A DNA stretch of 64,000 bases from Molanna angustata (GCA_963576475.1 OY754969.1:23209716-23273715); one strand, 5' to 3'; shown: positions 46,750 to 60,139, counted from the first letter of the stretch. Notes: generated by a model not told the origin, from the sequence alone. A program made the numbers and translations.

Positions 46750-47330
46750 AGTCTTCGTCTATCTATGAAAGGAGGAAAGGAGGATGTGCCAGGGGCAAAG
46801 TCTTTTGATATGGCAATAGATAAAATAGATTCTGAATATTAACTCTTGTTAAATGAAATGTCAAGAAAGGACTGTAAGGGACGAAGAGGGGTGAAATTTT
46901 GGCACTTTAATAAACTGCTTATTAATTTTTAATCAGGTATTTAAGCAATTACGCGCACCGTTTATAAGAGCGGGGGATATGCAGGCTTTAATGTTTGTAA
47001 TCATGGATTGCATGTTCGGTGGAGTAGGGTTTAAATTGTTTCATCTATCCAGTCTCCATATAACATTTGTACTTATTAGACAGAATATATACCTACTCGT
47101 AAACCTTCAGAGAGACGAATGAATATATATTGTATGTATGTACATTCTAGTAGGTTCGTACATTCAAATATGGGAAAATTTGATTAGATCCAAAGTGATG
47201 GCTTCATAATAATGTGAAATCTAAAATAGACGAAGGAATATACGTATAAACCTACCTACGTAGACGTACTAGCTAAGACCAATGCGACAATTGTGAAGAT
47301 TGACAGATTTCACAATCTTGAAATTAATAT
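46750..47330. other. Unique DNA, no gene seen
   Basis: Nothing supportable; short TACCTACGTAG-type runs. Confidence 0.5.
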
Positions 47331-47707
47331 ATATAATTATCATCATCAGTGGCTTCACGGTCCAGGATGGGCTTTGGCCTACTCAAAGAATCATCTTCGT
47401 TGGACTCGGACCTTTTCTGTTCATGCCCTTTTCTCTCTGATTCCGTCCGCAGCCACGGTTATCTGAAGGTTCCACTCGGCTCCGTCTATCCATCGTAGAC
47501 TAGGCTTTCCCACACATCTTTTTTCCTCCAGACGTGATGTGAGGATTCTTTTCGGCGTCTGGTCAATGTCCATAATATGCATGACATAAACAGCGATCCT
47601 TTTTTTTATTGTTTGGACATAATTTGGTTCCTCGAATAGGCTCTTTAGTTCATGGTTAAATCTTTGTTTTTCTTTCTTATATAATTTTCTCATTCAATAT
47701 AATTATC
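47331..47707 (-). mobile_element. RTE-A tail, older copy, 11-bp target duplication
   Basis: Body 47342-47696 flanked by ATATAATTATC. The minus strand keeps RFNHELKSLFEE, DQTPKRILTSRLEEKR and GKPSLRWIDGAEWNLQ, matching the 23.8-kb copy, and the same (TGATGA) 3' tail. Frames are disrupted and the 5' end is cut just upstream of RFNHEL. Confidence 0.85.
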
Positions 47708-47803
47708 GAAATTTTTATCGTAATTAGAGCGATTGAATGGTGTCATTATCAATTTCTAAAACTAATAGTAGTTTCAAGTAAAAAAAAAATAAATAAAACA
47801 AAT

Positions 47804-48194
47804 CTGGGGGGGCAAGTCTCGTCAAACAATGGAATCAAAACCCTCATGATTACCCATATAATGGATATAATTTTCATACAGAGTTCTATAATTATATAAA
47901 GATATTATACAACTCTATAATTATATTGAGATATTAGATGGGTCGATGGCAGAGCGGTTAGCGCGCTGGGCTAGTAATCCAGTGATCGCGAGTTCGAATC
48001 CTGCCTCGACCGATTTCGTTCACCTATAGCACAAGCATCTATTTTAGGGAACGTAGGAAGATGTATATGTACTTGTTTAACAAGGACATATTCATTTTTT
48101 AATGTATTTTTTTTTATATATAAAACAATTATATTCATGATATGGTTAATCACGAGGGTTTTTATTTCATAGCTTGACCAGACTTGCCCCCCTG
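47804..48194. mobile_element. MITE 'CAGGGGGGCAAG' with SINE1 inside
   Basis: Ends CTGGGGGGGCAAGTC and GACTTGCCCCCCTG, with inverted arms running through ATCAAAACCCTCATGATTAC / ATCACGAGGGTTTTTATT and on to GGATATAAT / ATTATATTCATGA. A full SINE1 sits in the centre. The paralogue at 60140-60306 lacks the SINE. Confidence 0.9.
47940..48112 (+). mobile_element. tRNA-derived SINE family 1, nested copy
   Basis: Head GGTCGATGGCAGAGCGGTTA, AGTTCGAATCC, CTCGACCGA; body CACCTATAGCACAAGCATC, ATGTATATGTACTTGTTTAA, CAAGGACATATTCATT. The anticodon-like loop is CTAGTAA and differs from the 19-kb copy, as expected of a SINE. Confidence 0.88.
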
Positions 48195-49159
48195 GAATAA
48201 GAAATAATGGTCGACGTAAAATAATAAATTCAAAATATTGTATAAGATAAAATGTATCTATAAGGTGTTAACGAAGCGATCGATATCTGCCAGGATAGGA
48301 ATAGTAACAATTATCTTATTCTGACTACCCTAGTGAGAACACAGCGAAAATAAGACTATATTTTCGATTTATCATAAAAAATTTTATCATAAAAAGTAAG
48401 ATTCAAAAGAGTGGTGTCACATTACCCAAACTTTACTTATAATATTTAGTTTCAAACTCAGCAAAGTTTTTAGATAAAAATTAAGACCTATAAAACTATA
48501 TTTAAAAAGACAACTTATTTGTCTAAGCATTTATATTTAACTCGAAACCGTGATACGTAGATATATATTCGTTCACGTATCAGAAATTTGATTAAAACAA
48601 ACCAAAATGGGTTTAACGGTGAGTGAAAATAGCATTTCGGTAAGTATTTTGACACAAGAGCCACCATAATATTGTCTCATTTTATAACCAATCCCAAAAG
48701 TAGCAGAACATAGGCACAGATAGACACGTATCTCTCCTCTAGGAAAGTAATATCTCGTGATGCCCGATTTGCCAGCGTTGATAGGCGATGAGATAGTTAG
48801 GATGACATTCCACCCATGAAGGGGTCTGATGGTGATACAACAAGACGAGAATACCTTCTCCAGGTAACAGCCCATGCGAAATACGCAGGTCCTTATCCAA
48901 CATAGCTTCAAATGGTGCAATTTTGCCAGGCGCAAAAAAAAATCTGTCACACAAAATATACATATGGAAAGAATCCGAATTAATAACAAAAATTAGGATA
49001 GAAACAAAAAAGATGAAACCTGAAAATCAATAAAATATCTTGATTACTCTTTTAAAAAACAGACAAAAAAACAGTATATTAATATAATAGGTTCCTTTTA
49101 AAAAAATCGATCAAATATTGAACGGCAAACATCTTGACAACTTTCAGCATAGTGGGGTA
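48195..49159. other. Unique DNA with an unrecognised 138-codon frame
   Basis: 48573-48989 (minus) is the longest open frame outside retrotransposon tails. A second open frame overlaps it at 48739-48963. Neither shows a motif, signal peptide or splice context that I can identify. Possibly part of an unknown element, possibly chance. Confidence 0.3.
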
Positions 49160-49328
49160 GGTTTACTTATCTACCAACCAAGGGCGTCCTGAGATCGATT
49201 CCCAGCAGAGGAGAAATTTATTTTAATTCAATATTCACGCAATCATTGCTTTTATGGGCTGGAAACACTGGTTAGTTGGAAGAAATTGCCATACGGCAAT
49301 AAACTCACCACTTGCGCAGGGTGCAAGG
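49160..49328 (+). mobile_element. SINE family 2, longest body
   Basis: The diverged head retains GATCGATTCCCAGCAGAGG (B-box-like). The body ATTCAATATTCACGCAATC leads to GGGCTGGAAACACTGGTTAG, GCCATACGGCAATAAACTC and CACTTGCGCAGGGTGCAA. It links the tRNA-like head (clear at 53.47 kb) to the short tails elsewhere. Confidence 0.85.
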
Positions 49329-52300
49329 AATTTTGTCGATTATTCTTTCTAATTTTCTGTCAAATTAAGTACGCCGGGCGCCAAAAACATTAGATTCGGT
49401 CCTGGACATACGCATTTGCTACCAATACCTGTACACCGCACATATGTACCATCTGATTTGCTTTGACGACCTATACGAGATTTCAAATCGTATTTTACAT
49501 ATCCCTGGTATTTTGTGACTTGAGGAGATGAAACAATTTCGGTTTGATTATATATGCGAGGGAAAAATTTAAAAGACACAGTAAAATGAATCGTAAAAAG
49601 TAATTGGAAATACAAAAAAAAACAAGGAAGAAATAGCTTTATCCCGATATGACGATTTTATATTTTGGTCTAGATTAGAATGTGTTCATGTACTAACGTT
49701 TCAAAATATGTATGTACAATCGCAAATTATTAATTTTATAAGGAAAAAATCTTGATATATTTAAAAAAAAATATCGTAAAAAGACATGCCTGGATATGAT
49801 TTTATGAATAATAATTTATTTTTAACAATATTTTGGTATTGGTTCTAGTATGTATTATAATGTTAATATAGGTACATATAATAGTAAACTGTTTTACACT
49901 AAATATTATTTATACTATAAGTACACATGAAAAAACATTATATCGAATATTTCTAGTAAACAAAACTATAATTATTATTTTAAATTGAAAGAACTTGTAA
50001 TGAAAGGGCATTGTTGAATTTATATGATGGCGATTGTGTACGTAGGTGAATCCCATATAATGTTAGTTAGATTAGATAATTAAATGGTTTTAGCAAAGGC
50101 TAGCTTAGCAAGGTGGGTTTTGCATATCATAAATTTATACAATATAGGTTTGAAGATCTAGAATTTGGTTCAAGTCGAAGATTTAATCATTCACAACATT
50201 AGGGAATATCGCCCAGTGAAGGGTAAGCAGCGACAGCGACGATTTAAAAGGGCATTAAAGATTTATTTATAACTTCATAAAAAAATAAAATGGAAACTTT
50301 TTTGCAAAATATTTTTGTTTATTTATTTATTAATAATATTGGAAATGAATACTCTTAATGAATACTCATTTAGGTGACATTTTTATGCTGTCCAAACATA
50401 AATATAAACGGACAATATACACATTTTATTATGAGAGAAACATCTGTGATACTTTCAGTACGGATTTGTATATTTTCGATTGTAAAATGTTTGTTTTTTT
50501 GTATATCTTTTTTGTTTATTTATAATATACATGACATTGGTATTTTTTTCTATTATTAATACTTTTTTATTTAATGTTTTTAATTATTAATTTACTGTTT
50601 TGGTTTATTTTGGGTCCATATGTATATCTTTTTTTTATGTTTGCTTACATATATTGTTTTTTTTTTATTTTGTCTTACTGGTAAGGTATAAGTTTTTTTT
50701 GAGAAGTGTATTGTAACCTAATTGCTTTTTTCTATCTATAATTATCATCAAAATATGTTTTTATCTACGTATGTAAAAGGCATTTTATGCCGTTTATATA
50801 TAAATAAATTAAATAAATTTACTGTGGGGTTTTTTGATAACTGAACATACCTACCTATCTTCTCTTTTTTTAATATCAGGTTTCTTGAAAAAAATGAATA
50901 TTAAATTAGTTGGCTGTAAAGTATGAATTAAAAAAAAATCAGATCTTAAATAAATTACTAATTACAATAGGATAAATATAATGTTAACAATAATATGACA
51001 AAATAAAAAATCTCGTCGAATTGATAACATCCTTTTCTTGAAAATGGTTGAAAAGAAAACACACGGAGAAGACATTTACTAGATTATCAAAAAAAAAAAA
51101 ATTATAAAAAAATGAAGCAAAAACAAAAATTTAATTATAAAATTCTTAAATTCGGTTAGTAAAAGTAAATTCCACGGGAAAGGAAATTTTTGACAAATTT
51201 ACGTATATGCAACCTTTAAATATTCGATAGGAAAGGAAGTTTTATGAAGTGATATTATTATGTGGAAGAAAATATTAATAGCCTATTTATAAAAATAAAC
51301 AGGTCATCCAAAGTTTCTTCAAATCTCAAAGAATATGGCTTAAGTGTTAAAGTTTTATCTGACATTTGAAATGCTTGAGCAAGGCTGACATTGATTGATG
51401 AAATGAAAAAGTTGAATATTGTTAAAAAAATTGTCTTCGTAACTGAACATAAACGATATTTTAAATATTTTCTAGATCCTATTGAATTTAATCGCTTTAT
51501 TTGTATGATAAAATAAATTTCGATACATAAAAAAAAAACTTTTGAAGTTTTTATAAATTTAAAATGTATCTTTAATTTATAGCCTGGAGATTTTAATAAA
51601 TGATTAAAAATTTCATGGTAGCAAATTTAAATCAATTAAAAAAAATCATTATCAAGAGATAGTTAAAATATTTTTAGAAATTTCTTATCAAGTAACGTGT
51701 CTTTCGACAACAGGTTTCATTTTAAATTATTAATTTATTATTATTTTTAATTTGTGTTTTTTTTATTAATATTTTAAAATGGATCATATGCCTTCATTGT
51801 ATATCTATATAAAATTTGAAAGAACCCTTTGCAAGAAGTTCTCTATGCTTGAAAAATAAAACATCAGACAGAAATTATCAAAAGTAATAAATTTTGCTGT
51901 ACATTGTGCATAAATCCAGGCGTAAATGTTTAGTAAAATAGCAGAAGTGTATTGTAACTAAGAATTTGATCTACATTTTAATATAACACAATAACGTAAA
52001 AATAACTATTAGAGATCAGAACGTAATATTATCTCATCATGTGATATTGTATATTTAGCAAATAAATCTGGATAAAGCTGTATAGCAATATGGAGAATGG
52101 TAAAATAGACTATTCCATGGTTGTTGGATAGAAACAATGTCTCGTAAGCTTTAATGATATTCCGAGGCTATCATTAATATGCAAAGGCCAATAAACGCTA
52201 GTTTATATTTGATTAGAGAACCTTCTAGACAAATATTCGCAACATTCATTAGCTTCTTAATATTTTTCTTCAAGCGTTTATTCCTTCACCACCACATATT

Positions 52301-53466
52301 CTGTTTATGGGGACTAATAATGACCCCATAAGAAATTCTGAAAGATCAGATGAAGAACATAAGAAGAGTGTGAAACCAATCAACTTAAAATACCAAAAAG
52401 AACTGAAAATAAGGAAACAGTAAGCTCTCCGAACACTGAAAGTGAAGATACCAGTGTACCGTATTTTTGAAGAAAAGTATTGAAAAACCTAAAGATGCTA
52501 TTCTTTAAGCTTTTGGAATACACACAGTAAAGAGTTCAAGTATGGCAATTGAACAAACGAGAGTTGAAGACACGTACAAAACTAAAACTCTTAAAAGGAA
52601 ATATAACAAGAACATTGTATTTTTAAACCTATATTAATTAAACATAATGAACAAAAATAAATAACAAAATGTCAATGAATTATTTGCTTTTTATATTATT
52701 TCAAGTTTTCCGATTTTATTAGCTGGCTTCAACATTATTTCAACTATTGAAATGGTATATCTTGGTTCTTTCTTCTATTATATAACTACAGTTAAAGAGT
52801 TAATTTGATTAATCAAATTTTGACTAAACATAGGTTCATGTGATAATTATAACATTCATTTACATTATAAAAGTGTAAAAAATCTTTCAAATTTATAATT
52901 AAGGGTATTTTGATTAATGGCATTGTGGAAAATAAAGTGAGTTTATCAGATTTCCCGTAACATTGTGGATACCTACCTATGTATGTACACCATCCATGTA
53001 CTCGCAAATTAAATGACTTTTAAGGTTTCGAAAGGGGATGGAATAAATTATTACCTATGGTTCGAACATTATCTGAAGTTTTATGTAGCGGGGGGGTGAC
53101 TTGAGAAATTAGTCAATTCTGAAATAACCCGTTTCGAATAAGTCAGAATCAGATAAAGATACTACAGTAAGAAAATATTTGATAAACGTGCAAATTTTAC
53201 CATTTATCAAATTCTACACAACGAGGGTAGACTTTGTTACTGAACGTAGATAAACTTGTTTGAAATAAGTAAAGACAGCGATAATATGAATTGTGATTTT
53301 AGCTTGATAAGTTGACAGTGTTGTTTAAACAAGTAAGTTTTAGAGAACATATTGGAATAAAAAGTTATTATTCTTTGTATCAAGGAAGAAGGAAGATATA
53401 TTGCACAAATATTGACGAAATTACATTGTTTAAAAATATAATATTACACAGTAAAATAAGGATCCC
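49329..53466. other. Long AT-rich stretch; weak LINE-tail candidate at 50.0-50.8 kb
   Basis: A plus-strand frame ending RRFKRALKIYL-stop near 50272 is followed by a T-rich stretch and GGCATTTTATGCCG / TAAATAAATTAAATAAATTT at 50780-50820. This resembles the end and tail of a LINE, but the evidence is thin. The remainder shows no gene, RNA or repeat. Confidence 0.3.
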
Positions 53467-53600
53467 TACCGTCGTGGCACAGTTGGAAAGCTGTTTCTGT
53501 GCGAGCATTCTGGGTTCGATCCGTAGAAGAGGAGAATTTTATATAAATCCATTTCTCCAGGCTGGAATCACTGGTTATTTGGAAATGTTTACTAAGAATA
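53467..53600 (+). mobile_element. SINE family 2 with tRNA-like head
   Basis: ACCGTCGTGGCACAGTTGG (A-box TGGCACAGTTGG) and TGGGTTCGATCC (B box), then AGAAGAGGAGAATTTTATAT, TCCAGGCTGGAATCACTGG. The two promoter boxes with the family-2 body show that the family is tRNA-derived. Confidence 0.82.
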
Positions 53601-54958
53601 AAAAATATTTTTTTAGAATAGAAAAAGAAATAAGATAAAGATTCCCAGTACCTACGTTAATTATTACAGAGATCTTGGTCATACCCCTGATATTTCTCAT
53701 TTAAAAAGATCTGAAGTCACTATTGTGAATCTTCCATTAACATTCGTCGATTGTTCTTTTTGCACTATGGTGTCGAGATTGCTAATCTAGAGGGCTCCAT
53801 GAGCTACTTTTCGTGCTATAGGTACATTTTTTCTTTTCGCTCATTTAGCGTTCTGTGAAGGGGCCGTTTACAGTCCGCATATTATGCAGAGCGGGTGGCG
53901 GTGGAAGTAGCGAAAAAGATAAAGATTCATTCGTAAAAAAATAATTACAGAACGAAGCATTTGTTAAATAATGCATATATAATACAGATTGATTGGCCAA
54001 GTCTGAATTGAAATTTACAATTTGAAAATTAAAATTATATTTTATTAAAAATTATAATAAAATTAGAATAGTTGTATCTCTAGAAGAGATACATCCACCT
54101 ATTTTAAGTAGTGAAGGGAAGGATAACAAAGAAAAAGTTGAAGAAGTTGTATCATGTATTTTGAAAAACCCACGAAAGTACAGAAATATATCATTTCAAA
54201 AGGGAATAGGCGAATGGTGATTTAAAATAATGGTTTTTAAAATAAGAAAGTCAGAGCTGGTATAACGGAATCTCGGGGTTGTTATTCACTTTTGCAATAT
54301 TATTTGTTAAACCAGATATGATCAATTTTTGGCGAAAACGGATTTGTTATAAATTGGAAAGGCTTGAAACTTGAAGTGCCCGAGGGTTTCATAGCGATCT
54401 TTTCAGCAGTGAAAATAACGAAGCAAATGGAGCCAGACCGAGAATGGGGCGAACAGAACTTAATTAGGCAAAAGTTTATAGCTGAGGATTGTTAAGTGTG
54501 GATGGCGAGAGACCGCTGGATGGAGCGGGAGGAATAGGTAAAGGGAAAAAGGGAATTATTGGAGAGTTTTGATAACTGCAGAAATAAAATTTTCATATTG
54601 GACACTGGGGGCGAATAAATCTACAAATATTCCCTCCATCTTGGTTTCATTAGATAATAGAGATTTATTTTCTCATTTAAATAATAACTTGAGAGTTCAA
54701 ATTCAGAGCAAATTCGATATTAATGAAAGTACACTGACATTATTGAACGAAAGTTTTTAGTGTTATTAAATTATACGACTTACTTATAAATCGACAAATA
54801 CCTACAATTAAAATATGTTAATATATTTATAAGGCTATGAAATTATTTATTAAAAACTCTATAAGATAAATTAATTCTCATATTAACAATTAACCATAAC
54901 ACGCTCTATAAAATATTTGTTTTTGACAAACCAATTTTATTTATATTTTTGATTAATT
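53601..54958. other. Unique DNA with a GC-richer island
   Basis: 53860-54010 and 54360-54540 are GC-richer than the surroundings, single-copy here, with no coding sign. Confidence 0.4.
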
Positions 54959-55042
54959 TAGGAAATGCATGAGGATGTATATGGGTGTATAGTGTATATT
55001 GTACTCTTGATACGAGGACAAATTCAATTTTTAATTAATATG
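54959..55042 (+). mobile_element. Possible SINE family 1 tail
   Basis: AGGAAATGCATGAGGATG, TATATTGTACTC..GATACGAGGACAAATTCA resembles the SINE1 tail order (GGGAATGTATAAGTATG, TACTTG, CAAGGACATATTCA). Diverged. Confidence 0.4.
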
Positions 55043-55899
55043 ACTTGATTGTTACCAAAGACCTTATAAACTAAAGTAATTGTTACATACAATTAAATAG
55101 AAAAATTTACATATTTGTGGAAAAATATTTTTCGGTCGTATTCGATGAGGATGAATGGTTTTATGATTGAATTCATTTAAGATCTTTGAAAAGAAGAAAA
55201 ACGTATTTTGGTTCGTTTTACGGTCTGAAACACCTAGGAACTTCTTGAATATTTTTGGATTAAGTGTCTTAAAGCAAAATTAGTATTCTGGTCCAAGTAG
55301 TTATTTCTTTTACATGATAAGGCCCTAATGGCCACCGTGTTGTGGTGGGGTGGTAGAGGGGGTGGGGTGAATGGATGCCAAAAAAGGGTGAATTTTGGCA
55401 AATGGGGCGTTAATAAGACTTAGAATGGTGGGCCGGATTGGATCTGAAATTATTTCACCGATAAAATAAAATGTTAATGAAGGAATTGTTTCAAGGTATA
55501 ATTTGGAACTAATGCCGGGAAAATGGGTTGAATCCTTGCACTCCCTAAACCCCTTTGAAACATTATTTTTTTAATTGAGTTTTAAAGTTGTTTGCGTGTT
55601 AAATATTTCGATATCGTTTTTTAAAACGACACATGATTTAAAAATAAAATTACTTGCGCTGCGTAAGCAAAGCACGAAAAATAAGGAATAAGAATGTTTT
55701 GATATATTTGTGTAGGGATTCATATGATATTATGCAGCAAAAGAAAATTAAGTATATGTCAATGTGAAACAATAGAAAAGCATTCAACTACAAGGGGATA
55801 AAATCATGCAAGTTTTTATCAAATTATATAATAGACAATTAAAAAGTAATAATCATACGGAAAAAAAACAATGATACAACAAAAGATTTTTATATAGTG
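55043..55899. other. Unique DNA with a G-rich island
   Basis: 55320-55560 is GC-richer (GGCCACCGTGTTGTGGTGGGG); candidate conserved non-coding sequence. No coding sign. Confidence 0.4.
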
Positions 55900-55980
55900 G
55901 CAAACGAAATCCCACCAGGGCATCACCTCCCCGGAAGACCACTGAAGAGGTGGAGGAATAGCTGGACCTCAGCTTCATAG
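55900..55980 (+). pseudogene. Tiny reverse-transcriptase C-terminal fragment
   Basis: In frame: PPGHHLPGRPLKRWRNSWTS then ALA-SER and a TAG stop. GRPxKRW close to the stop is characteristic of insect non-LTR polyproteins. Only about 27 codons remain. Confidence 0.55.
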
Positions 55981-56918
55981 GAATAGCTTTCTCGAAAAAA
56001 CAGATATACGATCTAAAATAAGAAGATTCTTGTCAAATGTTTCTTAAAAAATATGAATTTAAGAAATTTGCTGTTTAACATTTTTTGAAACGCGTCACAA
56101 TTAAAAGAAACATTTGATTTCAATAAAAATTCATTTCTTGAGATTATACAGTGATGGCTTCTAGAGTTGATTGAGTAGTTCAAAGTAGCCTTGAAGGAGG
56201 CTACTTTGCGAAATAGAAAGATATTAACGTGAAAATATAATCGTGCAATCTTAATTGCGACGAGAGAAGCTACGATCACCAAGACCGACGATCAAGGGGG
56301 GGAGGAGGGGCAGTTGATTAGTCAGAATTTGAAATAAAAAAAAATCTTGAATCAGTCTAACTGTTGACTTAAGCCGCGGTAACGACGCTGGTGTGATAAG
56401 GCGCTGTTAAAAATAACGACCCGTTTAACGGGGTTCGTTTACCGCCGCCAAACGGTAAAAATTTTGATATTTATTTTTATTAGTTTAACCATGTCGGGGC
56501 GGAAAAAAGTTTTTGGCCCAATATAATCTTACGACACTTAATATTTTTCTTTTAATATCGGCACCAGTTATGAAAGTTTCGGTTTTATGACAATAAACTT
56601 GTGATAAATCCAACATTATTATTGTTGTGAGCAGCTAACGGAAGGAGATAATTTCATTCTAGTATACATAGGAGTTGTTCATCATGATTTTTGATTATTA
56701 CCGAATAATTTACGTGAATCACGTAAATCCATATTATCTCCAGCTATTATTTATTATTTACATAAATATAAGAAATAAATTTATATAAATAAAATAATTT
56801 ACTTGATATGAAGTCTTAATACATAGAAGCTCATGAAATATTAGAACTGAAGTATTTTACATCCAGTAGATAGGTATAGGTACTTAATAAAATTGCGATA
56901 AATCTAATATTTTTTATA
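55981..56918. other. Unique DNA with a GC-richer, symmetric island
   Basis: 56350-56530 carries AGCCGCGGTAACGACGC, CCCGTTTAACGGGG and TTTACCGCCGCCAAACGGTAAA (two short inverted repeats). Single-copy here; possible conserved non-coding element. Confidence 0.4.
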
Positions 56919-56989
56919 TGGGCTGAAAACACTGGTTAGTTGAAAGAAATTGCCATACGACAAGCAACTCGCCACTAGCCCAGGGCTTC
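56919..56989 (+). mobile_element. SINE family 2 tail
   Basis: GGGCTGAAAACACTGGTTAG, GAAATTGCCATACGACAAGC, CACTAGCCCAGGG. Confidence 0.8.
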
Positions 56990-57056
56990 ATTAAGTTTTT
57001 ATACTTAAAATAGAATATTAAGAATAACTATTTAGAATGATAAATAGAATAACACT

Positions 57057-57390
57057 TTTTGTAAAAATCTATTTTAGTGACGACATCGTTTTATACAATT
57101 TGTATGGCAGTATACACTACACAATATCTATGGGGACTCTCAATAGTTTAATACTAAATCTCAATACATATATAGGTACATACTACCGAGCTGGTAACAT
57201 ATTCGGGGTAGGAAAAAAGGAATGACCTCCACACTATCTTGTCTTGACATACATGCTTTGTATAGAAAATAAATATCTAAAAAAAGTAAAAAAATAGATT
57301 TAAGGGTTTATAGTTTGGTATTCTTCAACTAGGTACATATACTATCGCCATCGACAGTTGGAACATCTCATGTGTTACATGCAACTAGTT
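57057..57390 (+). mobile_element. TIR element right third
   Basis: TAGTGACGACATCGTTTTAT, CTCAATAGTTTAATACT, CTATCTTGTCTTGACATAC, then the right end CATCGACAGTTGG (57361) with CATCTCATGTGTTACATGC and CAACTAG. Confidence 0.85.
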
Positions 57391-59844
57391 TTTCAGTAAA
57401 TTTTTCTCAGTGTAATGGTAGGTTTTTCTCAGTGCAATGGTAGAATATAAAAAAAATCAATGTGTGAAAATGTACCTACTACGCACTATAAAACAAAAAT
57501 ATAATTAAATATTACCATAAGATATCTAGGTACATACTAGAATACAGTCGACAGAAAATAATCAGAATCATTGTAGCATATGGTCAATTGAATGATAAAT
57601 GTATAATACATTTAAAAAATAATACTGTACGAGCTCTTACGAATATACATATTTATTTATTTAAGGGTATTATAAAATATACAAAAAACAAACACTATGA
57701 AATAAACAAAAAACAGACCTACAACGTTTGTCCATAGATGATTACAACAAAAAAGAAATAAAAATATACTTAATTTGTTGTATGTTTGCCTGTAACGGGA
57801 AGGAAGGGGCAGAAAAAAGGACGAAAGAAGGATTAAATTTGTTACTTCTATGATATAAAATAAAAACAAAAATCAAAATAGGTAGGTATTGAAAATATTA
57901 ATAATAAATCAATTGTTATTAAAGTTGTCGCCAAATATCTTGAGCCATACCAATGAAGCAAAAAGATACAAATTTGCGATCTGCGCACGAGGAAGTCTGG
58001 TTCAAGATATTTGGTGATATTTGTACTCGTAACGAATAGATCACAATGTGGAATACTGTCCGAGAGATTGATAAAATTATAGAAATGACATGCCCTTTTG
58101 ATGAATTCGTTTTGATTTGAATTGAAGGGATTGTGTGAGGCATTCATGATCGGGACGGACGGTTGAGAAGCCGTGGAGAATCTATTTACCCGCCGTATCG
58201 CCTTACCTAGACGTCAATTTGCCTTAGTCAAATAAATTTTTTCTCACTCGTGCCGGAGAAAATTAACGCCGGCGGTGAATAAGAAGAAGAGGACGAATAA
58301 TAATAATAATAATATCGGGCCGCGGTAGTAAGTATAAGAAGTATGGCGGCAGCGGTTGAGAAGATGCCGCTTATGTAGGCGTCTGCGAAAAATCGCATTT
58401 CAGATAAGGCGCTATTTTATTAGAGCGAAAAATTGCGGTTCTTTATCAGAATTTTCTTTTTCAATTAGGATTACTTTGGGCTGATGTTGTGTGCCCTATA
58501 CAACGAAACCGTTTTCATAATAGGATTCTGAATAAATATGAAAATTGAAGATCCGACGTCTGAAGCAGGTTACTTATCGTCAATTAATTGGTGTGGGTTT
58601 CAAAGAATACGAAAATAATGGGATTTTGCGAAAAAAAAAACGCGCGATGCCACGCCACTGATTATTATAACTTAGGTATTTACTTTATCAAATACCTCAT
58701 TATTTTTATAGATATAATCTTGGTTTTGAACTACAGCCACGTTAGTTTGGTATAATATTTACATCGTGGATGAAATTAATTAAGTGTAAGCACCTAAGTT
58801 TATTAATTTAATTTGTAATAAGACCAAATCATACAAATTGAATTTCAAAGAAATTGTTGAACTGAACTAATTTGATTGCAAGTATGCATAAATATAATAT
58901 TTTCATACAAATTAAGACTTGTAATTAAAAAAATGAAAACCACTCAAATTGTTCGGTTTTCTAAGGATCAAAATAATAACTTATTTTCAATTTTAATTTC
59001 ATTTACAAAAAAAAAAAAACAGAAGCTCTTTAAAACAGAGTATCAAGTTCACAGATATAAGAGAATTTGAATACAATGTAAGTAACTGACAGGATCGTTC
59101 CTAGGAGCTTTGGACCACGCAATCTCTTAACGTAAATTGGGAAAAGTATTTTTTTAAATAAATTAATTCATATAAAAACATAATACATATGATTAAAAAT
59201 GATATCACCAGCAAAATAAAAATATTGTTCGCTTTTAATTTTAACCCTTCATTTAAAAAAATAATAAATAAAACGAACCATTAAAATTATTATTTGATTT
59301 GTAATCGCTAATATTATATACGTATATTGGGGCACGTATGAGTAGACAAGCTCCGCGCGCTGTGCCCCGGGTAACGCCAAAAGTCTACTCAATAGGAGGC
59401 TGAACAATTTTGCAATAAAATCTCCCAGCCATAGTGAATCTAATCTATACGTATAATTAGAGTACCTATTTAAGATGTTTATTTGTATGTATTTTTATAC
59501 GTTAATCAATAAAATGGAATATATTGCCCATCACATTACTTGCGAAATACAACGAAACACTAAAAACTCAGTGATAAAAGTGATTAAAGTCGTTGTTTAA
59601 CATAATTAAGAAATAGAACTAAAGAACTCAAATGAATTTTAGTACAAAGCAAGGTAAAATTTTAAAGAATTCGATAACAACTGTGTACAATCCTGTGGTA
59701 CAATCCCAAACGGTTTTTTCATTGGAAAAAATTACGCAAGCAAAAATTTTTGTCGGTGGGAACATCCTGTGATTCCGTTGGTTTTTTAAACCAATTAATT
59801 AATGTAACGTTTATGAGAACAATTAAGTAAAATTAAAAAAAAGA
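57391..59844. other. Unique DNA with a GC-richer island at 58.17-58.50 kb
   Basis: 58170-58500 contains CGCCGTATCGCCTTACC, an (AAT)n run, GGGCCGCGGTAGTAAG and TTATGTAGGCGTCTGCG; single-copy and non-coding in appearance. The rest is AT-rich with nothing supportable. Confidence 0.45.
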
Positions 59845-59943
59845 AAATGCTTGTGCTATAGGTGAATGAAATCAGCAGAATTCGAACTCGAAATCACTGG
59901 ATTACAAACCTAGCGAGCTAACCGCTCTGTCACCACCCCCACC
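59845..59943 (-). mobile_element. SINE family 1 head, minus strand
   Basis: Minus strand GTGGTGACAGAGCGGTTAGC, TCGAGTTCGAATTCTGC, CACCTATAGCACAAGCATT. Truncated after the start of the body. Promoter boxes diverged. Confidence 0.82.
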
Positions 59944-60139
59944 ATGTTGAGTACTCCATAAATAAAAATAATCAAGGCGGACATGAATGTGTGCCATATT
60001 CACTATATCATACACACGAAACGTACATAATATTTATTTGAAAGTCGGGACAAAAACAAATACTGTTTGTTATTATAATGAAGATAATACAAAATACAGT
60101 TTGCCGCTTACTACTTTCTATAAAAATAAAATAAAATAA

